Under the pieces are notes generated by a model. That model worked only from the letters and a program-made list of their open reading frames with translations, was not told where the DNA came from and searched no databases. Positions 12,201-17,749 of a DNA stretch of 21,182 nt are shown piece by piece. Position 1 is the stretch's first letter. The number at the start of each line of letters is the position of its first letter. The position numbers and the translations under genes were made by a program. Source of the stretch: a virus; the IMG/VR virus record IMGVR_UViG_3300033978_000224, positions 1 to 21,182 of that record; one strand, given 5' to 3'.

Positions 12201-12600
12201 CACTTATCCCTTCTCTTAGTTTGTCCAGTATGAACAACATCTGATCTAATTGTACCTTATCCATGTTAGTTGTGTCAACTCTTTGTGCAGACTCTTTATC
12301 AACCATATCATTTAATAGTGGGGCATTGTAAAAAATGTTATCTTTAATCCAGTACGCCTGGCCATCTACGATGATAACTCTAACATTTGTTTCTTTTTCA
12401 TGATTTTTAGACTGACTCTTCGTATTAAATTTTCTTGAATACCTATTTCCGCTAGAGAACCTGTGCTGAAGCATTGCTTGGCTAATTATCTGGGGTTCCC
12501 TTGAGTTTAACCGTAACCTAACTATATAAACAGACAAAAGTAAAAGCATGACTATACTTAACAATCCTGCCCCTAAAGCGCCATTCATAAACGCATCCAT
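12172..12600 (-). CDS. membrane-anchored phage protein
   Basis: 142 residues. One N-terminal membrane segment (about 8-28: ALGAGLLSIVMLLLLSVYIV) is followed by a basic linker (RYSRKFNTKSQSKNHEK) and a small soluble domain with VRVIIVDGQAYWIKDNIFYNA. That motif reads like a conserved phage cytoplasmic domain of unknown role. The C-terminus (SDDSRGSRDT) overlaps the next gene and may be shaped by it. Confidence 0.66.
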   Translation of the reverse strand: MDAFMNGALGAGLLSIVMLLLLSVYIVRLRLNSREPQIISQAMLQHRFSSGNRYSRKFNTKSQSKNHEKETNVRVIIVDGQAYWIKDNIFYNAPLLNDMVDKESAQRVDTTNMDKVQLDQMLFILDKLREGISDDSRGSRDT

Positions 12601-12612
12601 CCTACAATTCTA

Positions 12613-12945
12613 TCATTGTTTATCGAAAAGAACTTTTATAATTTGTTTAAGCGCTGTTCTCTCGTTAGGATCAAGGGCATTTATTTTGTTTATATCAAAA
12701 GCCCTTTCGCTTATGTTTACAATTGGGTTAGGGGAAGTAATGTCCATGTCAATAAAACCTTTTTCCCACAACTTCATTGCTATCTCTGAAAAATAATAAG
12801 TCATTTCTCGATCAAGATTAGGATCTATGTCTTTTAACATTTCTGTTCTAACATACATATTTTCGCCCGTATCTGGATCTTTGCCAGCAAACTTAAGTCC
12901 ACCAGTTAAAATTAACTTATTAAATATCTTATCTTCATCGCTCAC
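12613..12945 (-). CDS. 110-residue hypothetical phage protein
   Basis: GTG start overlapping the nuclease stop (GTGA). Mostly helical and acidic; TGGLKFAGKDPDTGENMYVRTEML near the start resembles a small winged-helix-like or beta turn region, and EIAMKLWEKGFIDMD a helix. No motif that I recognise. Coupled to the nuclease, so both are probably made together. Confidence 0.68.
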   Translation of the reverse strand: MSDEDKIFNKLILTGGLKFAGKDPDTGENMYVRTEMLKDIDPNLDREMTYYFSEIAMKLWEKGFIDMDITSPNPIVNISERAFDINKINALDPNERTALKQIIKVLFDKQ

Positions 12946-13349
12946 TTGCCAGACTTCTTTCTAGCCTTTACCAAAGCGTCAAAATCCTTTACCTTAGTAT
13001 CACCTAGGTATCCCCAAGCATAGCCGTCGTTGATCATCATATCATTTAATGACACTGTATCTCCATTAACATATAGCCAGCCCAAAATGCGACCATACTT
13101 CTCAGATGAGTTCATCTTTTCAGTCTTAATTACAACAGACTTAGCATCCTTTAGAGCCTTCTTTAAATACTCTTTGGATTCAAGACCAAGTGCTTTTTCT
13201 TTTAGGTCTTTCGTACGAGACTCAGGGGTATCAATACCAGCCAATCTCACACGGGATTGAAACAAAATATCAAACCCTAAATCAATAAGAACGTCAATGG
13301 TATCTCCATCTACTACGTTCTCTACTTTTCTTACATAGTATTCATACAT
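12942..13349 (-). CDS. staphylococcal-nuclease-like (thermonuclease) protein
   Basis: 135 residues with the complete SNase OB-fold. VVDGDTIDV gives the calcium-site Asp, VRLAGIDTPE gives Arg35, Asp40 and Glu43, KYGRILG gives Arg87, and the helix NDMMINDGYAW closes the fold. Catalytic Arg35/Glu43/Arg87 are all present at the same numbers as in the S. aureus enzyme. No signal peptide, so it acts inside the cell, perhaps to degrade host DNA or RNA for nucleotide scavenging. Between DUF7455 (2-nt gap) and the hypothetical gene (GTGA overlap). Confidence 0.92.
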   Translation of the reverse strand: MYEYYVRKVENVVDGDTIDVLIDLGFDILFQSRVRLAGIDTPESRTKDLKEKALGLESKEYLKKALKDAKSVVIKTEKMNSSEKYGRILGWLYVNGDTVSLNDMMINDGYAWGYLGDTKVKDFDALVKARKKSGK

Positions 13350-13351
13350 TT

Positions 13352-13579
13352 TTATACCGCCAACTTTTCTCGTTCGTCAAGTATTGTAATAGCAAACTTC
13401 ATCATTTTGTCATATCCTACAGCATTGTCCATGACCTTGTTGTAGTGATGCCCACAGAACAATAGTTCTCCATTTAGCCCAGTTACTTGAACCAAGGCTT
13501 CTGCGTTGCACCTATCACATCTATCTAAAGGTGATAATTTCCATTCTGGTTTTACATCATCTTTAAGCATTGTAAACAT
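13352..13579 (-). CDS. DUF7455-like zinc-binding protein
   Basis: 75 residues from ATG 13579, one base after the upstream stop (TAA-T-ATG), with AAGG 8 nt before; a longer frame to 13621 would overlap the FmdB gene by 41 nt. Cys21-x2-Cys24 (DRCDRCNAEALVQV) and Cys42-x-His44-His45 (GELLFCGHHY) form a zinc site typical of small actinobacterial DUF7455 proteins, often found near sigma factor genes. Function unknown. Confidence 0.8.
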   Translation of the reverse strand: MFTMLKDDVKPEWKLSPLDRCDRCNAEALVQVTGLNGELLFCGHHYNKVMDNAVGYDKMMKFAITILDEREKLAV

Positions 13580-13580
13580 A

Positions 13581-13766
13581 TTATACCTTCCGATTGTCGG
13601 TTTTATAAAATCCAGAGCCATTGAATGTAACTCCTATATCTGAGTATACACGAACCAAGTCTTTATTGCAAGTATCACATTTATAGCCTGGATCGTCTTC
13701 TGACATGCTTCTAACTTTTGTATACCTCATGGCACAGGCCATGCAGTCATACTCATATGCTGGCAT
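13581..13766 (-). CDS. FmdB-type zinc ribbon protein
   Basis: 61 residues starting MPAYEYDCMAC, the standard FmdB opening, with zinc ligands Cys8/Cys11 and Cys30/Cys33 (YKCDTCNKDL). Members of this family are called putative regulatory proteins; their biochemistry is not known. Overlaps the end of the oxygenase gene by 14 nt. Confidence 0.85.
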   Translation of the reverse strand: MPAYEYDCMACAMRYTKVRSMSEDDPGYKCDTCNKDLVRVYSDIGVTFNGSGFYKTDNRKV

Positions 13767-14328
13767 ATATATCCATTTCCTTAAAAAAACATATAATATT
13801 TACTCTATCTCCGTCTATTACTTCTTGTACCTCATGCTGAATGTCTTCCGTGCCCTGAAAACATATAAATGTTCCTGGCTTTGGATGTAATTTTAAGTCT
13901 TGGTTGGGAAAATTTATTGCTCCTCCAGTATAACTGTCTGCTAAATATAGTATTCCAGAATAATCATTAGTATACTGATCCTCATAGTTGTCATAATGCA
14001 AAGAGTTTTTCCCACCAGATTTCATATGACTATAAAAAAAGGATTTCATTACGATATTTTTTTTAAAAATTTCAGACATTGTTTTTTCTATACTAGGGAA
14101 AAGACTCATAAGTAGATCAACTGCAACATCTTTAGTTCCATCATAATTTATAACCTTGTTTTTGCCACAAATTTTATGTGTATTCTCATCGTTATTGCTA
14201 ATACTTCCATAAATACCAGTGTGTGGTGTTGGCTTTAAGTCTTTAGAAAAATTTTCTACAATAAAACTTGCAGTATTAGGAGATATAAAATCTTCTAATA
14301 TAAAAATTTTATTGTCAATAATTTTCAT
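13753..14328 (-). CDS. 2OG-Fe(II) oxygenase, third copy
   Basis: 191 residues, only distantly related to the pair at 1.4-2.8 kb. Metal ligands H-Y-D in SLHYDNYED and the distal His in DIQHEVQEV; the Arg in DGDRVNIICFF should bind 2-oxoglutarate. GGAINFPNQDLKLHPKPGTFICF is the typical jelly-roll core of phage P4H-like enzymes. Its ATG overlaps the upstream stop (TAATG). The substrate is unknown; a distinct one from the left-arm copies is likely given the divergence. Confidence 0.88.
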   Translation of the reverse strand: MKIIDNKIFILEDFISPNTASFIVENFSKDLKPTPHTGIYGSISNNDENTHKICGKNKVINYDGTKDVAVDLLMSLFPSIEKTMSEIFKKNIVMKSFFYSHMKSGGKNSLHYDNYEDQYTNDYSGILYLADSYTGGAINFPNQDLKLHPKPGTFICFQGTEDIQHEVQEVIDGDRVNIICFFKEMDIYASI

Positions 14329-14438
14329 TATTTATTCTTTTTCTTTTCCTTCACATACCAAACAGGCAGTTTAAGTTCATCTCCAGACCATTCATAGCCT
14401 AAAGCCTTTACTACAAACTTAATAATTTTAATACGCAT
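14328..14438 (-). CDS. 36-residue micro-protein
   Basis: ATG 14438 overlaps the DUF2061 gene stop (TAATG) and its TAA overlaps the oxygenase ATG (TAATG). It has a hydrophobic/basic start (MRIKIIKFVVKALGYEWSG) and a Lys-rich end (YVKEKKKNK). No family recognised. Double coupling and an open frame filling the whole gap support it. Confidence 0.6.
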   Translation of the reverse strand: MRIKIIKFVVKALGYEWSGDELKLPVWYVKEKKKNK

Positions 14439-14656
14439 TATTTTACCTTGTGTCCAAACTTTGCCCAGACTCTCTCATGTAGGTAATAGAATGTCATTTC
14501 TAATGCCATGTATGAAAGTGCATATAGTCCAACATACTCCCATTCAGCCTCACCATAAATTATATGGCTTGCTGCAAATAAAATTCCAGCAACAAAAGTA
14601 AAATGTACAAATGGCCAACTGATTGTTTTTAGTACTGATTTCTTTTTAGATTCCAT
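14438..14656 (-). CDS. DUF2061-like membrane protein
   Basis: 72 residues. KTISWPFVHFTFVAGILFAASHIIYG and a second membrane helix LYALSYMALEMTFYYLHERVW match the DUF2061 pattern, especially the ending YYLHERxW. Family function is unknown. It starts at the stop of the CHAP lysin gene (TAATG), so it may help lysis (inference). Confidence 0.8.
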   Translation of the reverse strand: MESKKKSVLKTISWPFVHFTFVAGILFAASHIIYGEAEWEYVGLYALSYMALEMTFYYLHERVWAKFGHKVK

Positions 14657-15276
14657 TATAGTGCCACATGACCTTTTCCTCCGCCACCAACGGACTTCTT
14701 TACTGCTTTCTTAGCAGGCTTTGTAGGTGTAGTTGCTTCTGCTTTACTTAGTAGTGGAGCATTTTCTTCTCCAGTATAAACTGGACGACCCCAACCAACT
14801 ACAGCATTGATCAACTTTTTCTTATTGTTCTTTACATATGCACGAGTTTTTTCTACGCACATTCCGCCGTTGCGCTGATCTCCCTTTGCAGTTCCTGAAG
14901 TGTTTCCTTCAATAACTTGGATAGTTCCATCACCGTTGTTCTTAATGCAAAGACCAACATGTGAAATACGATTTACACCATCATCTGGGAAATCAAAATA
15001 AATCCAGTCTCCTGCTTGTGGATCATCGTTACGAGCATCTGACCAACGCTCAGCCTTCTTAAACCAATCTGATGCTGCTACTGTTGATGCAGACTTAGGG
15101 AATGATTTTACTCCCGCAGTAAATGCACACCAAGAAACAAAGGACTGGCACCATGGTTGGAAGTTAACCTTAATCCATGCACCGTACTTTGTTTCATTAT
15201 CTTTAGGACCTTCAATAGTCCCTATTTCTTTCTTTGCAACCTCAACGATTGCTTCTACTGAACCTTTTACTGCCAT
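14656..15276 (-). CDS. CHAP-domain peptidoglycan hydrolase (probable endolysin)
   Basis: 206 residues. CHAP core: Cys43 in QPWCQSFVSWC, His106 in ISHVGLC and the Glu123/Asn125 pair in VIEGNT complete the cysteine-histidine amidase/peptidase site. No signal peptide, so export would depend on a holin; three candidates lie upstream and one at 9.4 kb. There is no recognisable cell-wall-binding domain; instead the C-terminus is a basic Thr/Pro/Lys linker ending GGGGKGHVAL, shared with the holin-like protein at 9156. Strong ribosome site AAGGAGG. A tail-associated lysin is the alternative. Confidence 0.88.
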   Translation of the reverse strand: MAVKGSVEAIVEVAKKEIGTIEGPKDNETKYGAWIKVNFQPWCQSFVSWCAFTAGVKSFPKSASTVAASDWFKKAERWSDARNDDPQAGDWIYFDFPDDGVNRISHVGLCIKNNGDGTIQVIEGNTSGTAKGDQRNGGMCVEKTRAYVKNNKKKLINAVVGWGRPVYTGEENAPLLSKAEATTPTKPAKKAVKKSVGGGGKGHVAL

Positions 15277-15306
15277 AATATTCCTCCTTGTTGATATGAC
15301 ACCATA

Positions 15307-15315
15307 ATTATATCA
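15307..15315 (-). promoter_or_regulatory. extended -10 promoter of the lysin operon
   Basis: On the - strand TGA-TATAAT (15315 to 15307), predicted start near 15300, AAGGAGG then ATG 15276. No -35. Probably drives the long downstream gene string. Confidence 0.6.
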
Positions 15316-15348
15316 TGGGCAGTTTTTAGTCATACCCAGGACTGATAT

Positions 15349-16221
15349 TTAATTACGAATGTAAGAGGCAGACCCTATTACAATCTTTGAAAGAGACGAC
15401 AAATACTCTCCAAAAGTGCTAAAGGTGTTGCGATTTACATATGAGGCTGCAGAAACTGCAGTTGCCACAGAACTTCCAGCAGTATCTGTTGGAGAGCCAT
15501 TGTACTTAGTGATACGAACCTTACCAGGAGCAACCATATCAAGTCCAGGACCTGTGTTTGTCAATCCTTCTAGTTGCGTTGCGTTGCCTAATGCGCCTAC
15601 ACCGATGACCCCATTAACACATGAAGGAAATCCTACAACATCTTTGCGTCGATCATTTCCTACCGCAACGAAAACAGGAATATTATTTGCAGTCAAAGAT
15701 GCTACTGCATTGACAGTTACTGTATCGCTTGTGCATAGTTTAAGGTTTCCTGTACTTACTGAAGATTGACTGACTGAAAGAGCATCAATACTATACTTAG
15801 CAGCATTTTTTGATACCCAATCAAATGCTAGTGCTAAGGCTCTTGCATCTCCCCTTGAATTTCCAAGTGTTGTAACATCATTAAATCTAATGAAAACAAT
15901 TTTTAGATTTGGATTAACGGTAAGAGCAGACTTTACCATTGAATCACCATGGTAGGTAGCATTGTTAATTGATGTTGGCCATGGAGCAGATGCTGCTCCT
16001 TTGCCCTCCATAAATAGTTCTCCATTAGGGCAAGACATGTTTTGAGAAACAACCTTTGACTTTACAGTGGTAAAGCAAACCTCATGAATAATTTGAGGGA
16101 AGTTATTAGAGTTGATGGCAGTGTCAATAATTGCCAATACTCTTTCATCTTGTGCCTGTGCTGGCTGAACTACTGTGATTACAAGTAATGCTGATAGTAG
16201 TGCTAGTAGTGCTTTCTTCAT
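15349..16221 (-). CDS. secreted subtilisin-family (S8) serine protease
   Basis: 290 residues. Sec signal peptide with MKK, a hydrophobic core and AQA before residue 24 as cleavage site. The triad is Asp33 (LAIIDTAIN), His91 (TYHGDS) and Ser251 (AGSSVATA, for the usual GTSMA), with the oxyanion Asn189 in VAVGND. Two Cys pairs could form disulphides after export. It is minimal for the family, with a short N-terminal region and no propeptide. In a phage it might cut host surface proteins or process the two large secreted proteins encoded upstream (inference). Ribosome site AAGGAG. Confidence 0.88.
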   Translation of the reverse strand: MKKALLALLSALLVITVVQPAQAQDERVLAIIDTAINSNNFPQIIHEVCFTTVKSKVVSQNMSCPNGELFMEGKGAASAPWPTSINNATYHGDSMVKSALTVNPNLKIVFIRFNDVTTLGNSRGDARALALAFDWVSKNAAKYSIDALSVSQSSVSTGNLKLCTSDTVTVNAVASLTANNIPVFVAVGNDRRKDVVGFPSCVNGVIGVGALGNATQLEGLTNTGPGLDMVAPGKVRITKYNGSPTDTAGSSVATAVSAASYVNRNTFSTFGEYLSSLSKIVIGSASYIRN

Positions 16222-16245
16222 TTTTTCTCCTTGTTTGTTGTTTGT

Positions 16246-16428
16246 TTATTCTTTTATTTTAAAAACTACTTGACATGGATCTCCGCCATCTTCCCATTCC
16301 TGCTGTTCCTCAGCAGTCATGTATGGATCTCCATCGTGTGTGTTGCAGAACGGTTCTGTTATCCATCCCCGCTCAATTCCATTTTCTAACCAAATAGAAA
16401 ATTCGTCGTGATCTATTTCTTCTAACAT
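16246..16428 (-). CDS. 60-residue acidic phage protein, leaderless
   Basis: Very acidic; the core ERGWITEPFCNTHDGDPYM and EEQQEWEDGGDPCQVVF is distinctive, with two Cys and a His that might bind a metal. I do not know a function. There is no Shine-Dalgarno: the ATG is 6 nt after a consensus -10 whose -35 is TTGACA, so a strong, leaderless mRNA is predicted. The promoter lies inside the 3' end of the proteasome-like gene. Confidence 0.75.
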   Translation of the reverse strand: MLEEIDHDEFSIWLENGIERGWITEPFCNTHDGDPYMTAEEQQEWEDGGDPCQVVFKIKE

Positions 16429-16434
16429 ATAATA

Positions 16435-16463
16435 ATTATACCCCTAAGCACTGACAATGTCAA
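16435..16463 (-). promoter_or_regulatory. full-consensus promoter, leaderless start
   Basis: On the - strand TTGACA (16463-16458), 17-bp spacer, TATAAT (16440-16435), 6 nt, ATG 16428. The -35 is within the last codons (VDIVSA) of the upstream gene. Confidence 0.85.
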
Positions 16464-16968
16464 CTGGGCCCATACATGATGGGTTAAATTTGATAGCAGC
16501 ATTTACTGCTTGCATTACTCTGTTCCTTGCATTTTTTTGCTTATCTGTTGCATATAGAACCCCATATGCATACTCTGATCCAGAACCCATGGCAAGATAA
16601 GGAAGCATGTACTTAGATAAAGACATATCTCCAGAACTGTGTTCGTATAGTTCTCCACGAACTGCAATGATTAAACCAAGGTCTCCCTCTTTAGATGTGT
16701 CAACCCAGAACTCGTTGTAAAAGTCACGCAGTTCTTTAACAAATCTTGTATGCATAAATTTATCTGTATCTTTAATAGTAGGAGCAGTTGGTTTAAAGTT
16801 GTGACGAATTCTTTCTCCGTCCATTGATCCTGCATACCCAATTAAATAGGGACCAGTCTTCCAAACCTTTGGTGCTTGAAGTGCTAGAATGGTTCCATCA
16901 TCTGATGCTCCACGATCTCCAGCCATATAAACTTTGTCTTCATGCTTTAAAACAACAATACAGGTCAT
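16444..16968 (-). CDS. proteasome/HslV-like N-terminal-threonine hydrolase
   Basis: 174 residues from ATG 16968, selected over the longer frame to 17007 because GGAGGGG precedes it and removal of Met would expose Thr1 (TCIVVLKH). Counting from that Thr, Asp17 (AGDRGAS) and Lys33 (APKVW) fall exactly at the catalytic positions of 20S proteasome beta subunits, and LAMGSGSEYAYG is the conserved glycine/serine loop. No propeptide. Phage proteins of this type are known but poorly understood; roles in head maturation or in degrading host proteins are guesses. The gene follows the small membrane gene cassette and has its own promoter. Confidence 0.88.
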   Translation of the reverse strand: MTCIVVLKHEDKVYMAGDRGASDDGTILALQAPKVWKTGPYLIGYAGSMDGERIRHNFKPTAPTIKDTDKFMHTRFVKELRDFYNEFWVDTSKEGDLGLIIAVRGELYEHSSGDMSLSKYMLPYLAMGSGSEYAYGVLYATDKQKNARNRVMQAVNAAIKFNPSCMGPVDIVSA

Positions 16969-16973
16969 GCGAA

Positions 16974-17027
16974 AGCCCCTCCAGATAGGTATAGTTAAGT
17001 ATACCATCCACCTGAAGGGGCTGTCAA
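16974..17027 (-). promoter_or_regulatory. promoter of the proteasome-like gene inside an inverted repeat
   Basis: On the - strand TTGACA (17027-17022), 18-bp spacer, TGG-TATACT (hexamer 17003-16998). AGCCCCTTCAG (17022-17012) pairs with CTGGAGGGGCT (16984-16974), 11 bp with one T-G, 27-nt loop. The right arm includes the Shine-Dalgarno GGAGGGG; the left arm lies upstream of the predicted start (about 16991). Confidence 0.65.
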
Positions 17028-17043
17028 GCAGGCTTAATAATGA

Positions 17044-17328
17044 CTAATTAGCCTTTTTGTCTACCGTTTTAAACGCATCATTGATCTCTGCCAATGTGAG
17101 TTTTCCATCGTCCAAAAAAGCCCTTGCCAGCCTTTCAATGACTGTTGCTACGCCTAATAGACCTGCAAGCATTACTGCTTGTATGGTGTCAATTCCTACT
17201 ACGGCTCCTGCACCAAGTACTGATAAACCTGAAGCAGCAAATACTGCTACTATACGCATCAATATATTTGATATAGCCTTTTGTGGTTTTTCTTTCTTAG
17301 GGGCTTCTACTATCTTTTTAGTTGCCAT
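17044..17328 (-). CDS. small membrane protein, holin-like
   Basis: 94 residues. A Lys-rich soluble start (MATKKIVEAPKKEKPQK), then two hydrophobic stretches (ILMRIVAVFAASGLSVLGAG and IDTIQAVMLAGLLGVATVIE), then the charged tail LARAFLDDGKLTLAEINDAF. This order is common in actinophage holins near lysin genes. Starts at the stop of the previous membrane gene (TAATG). A holin call is by pattern and position; topology is not proven. Confidence 0.68.
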   Translation of the reverse strand: MATKKIVEAPKKEKPQKAISNILMRIVAVFAASGLSVLGAGAVVGIDTIQAVMLAGLLGVATVIERLARAFLDDGKLTLAEINDAFKTVDKKAN

Positions 17329-17540
17329 TATTTATCTCCTTTCCCAGCGAAATATCCGCCAATAATTCCAATTAGACCTACTAAGGCATTTTGAACTAAA
17401 GCGATAGCATCTTCATTGGTTCCAAATTTTTCACCCGTTGAAGATTGCTGTAAGAGCATTGAGGCATATTCACCAAGAACTACTAAGCCAATAAAGCCAA
17501 GTATGCCTAGGGTTATGACCCACATTAATTTATCTTTCAT
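17328..17540 (-). CDS. small two-helix membrane protein, holin-like
   Basis: 70 residues; membrane segments at about 6-24 (MWVITLGILGFIGLVVLGE) and 50-67 (LVGLIGIIGGYFAGK), polar Gln/Ser-rich loop between. Ribosome site AAGGAG lies in the last codons of the upstream gene. Second of three consecutive small membrane genes; holin or antiholin role likely but unproven. Confidence 0.62.
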   Translation of the reverse strand: MKDKLMWVITLGILGFIGLVVLGEYASMLLQQSSTGEKFGTNEDAIALVQNALVGLIGIIGGYFAGKGDK

Positions 17541-17541
17541 T

Positions 17542-17748
17542 TTAGTCCTCCTTTCTTAGCGGGATTGTAATTAGCCATATCACTGTGGTTGCAAGTACTG
17601 CAATACCAACAATGTCTCTTGCTGATCCCGTCAAAGTTAGCCATGCGATGAAGAAGCCAAGGAGAGTAAAGGCCTGTGCAATTACTTCCACCCCTGCATC
17701 TTTAAGCCATGTGAAGAATCCCTTCACAACCTTTTTGATTATTTTCAT
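17542..17748 (-). CDS. small two-helix membrane protein
   Basis: 68 residues: an amphipathic basic start (KIIKKVVKGFFTWLKDAG), two hydrophobic stretches (AQAFTLLGFFIAWLTLTG and DIVGIAVLATTVIWLITIPL) and a charged end RKED. Its Shine-Dalgarno AGGAGG is formed by the last two Arg codons of the upstream surface protein, with the ATG one base after that stop. First gene of the membrane cassette. Confidence 0.62.
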   Translation of the reverse strand: MKIIKKVVKGFFTWLKDAGVEVIAQAFTLLGFFIAWLTLTGSARDIVGIAVLATTVIWLITIPLRKED

Positions 17749-17749
17749 A

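Noticed and set aside
17023-17070. Hairpin AGGCT/AGCCT at the end of the 17044 gene as a terminator
   Set aside because: Only 5 bp with a mismatch-rich extension; on the - strand it is not followed by T residues.
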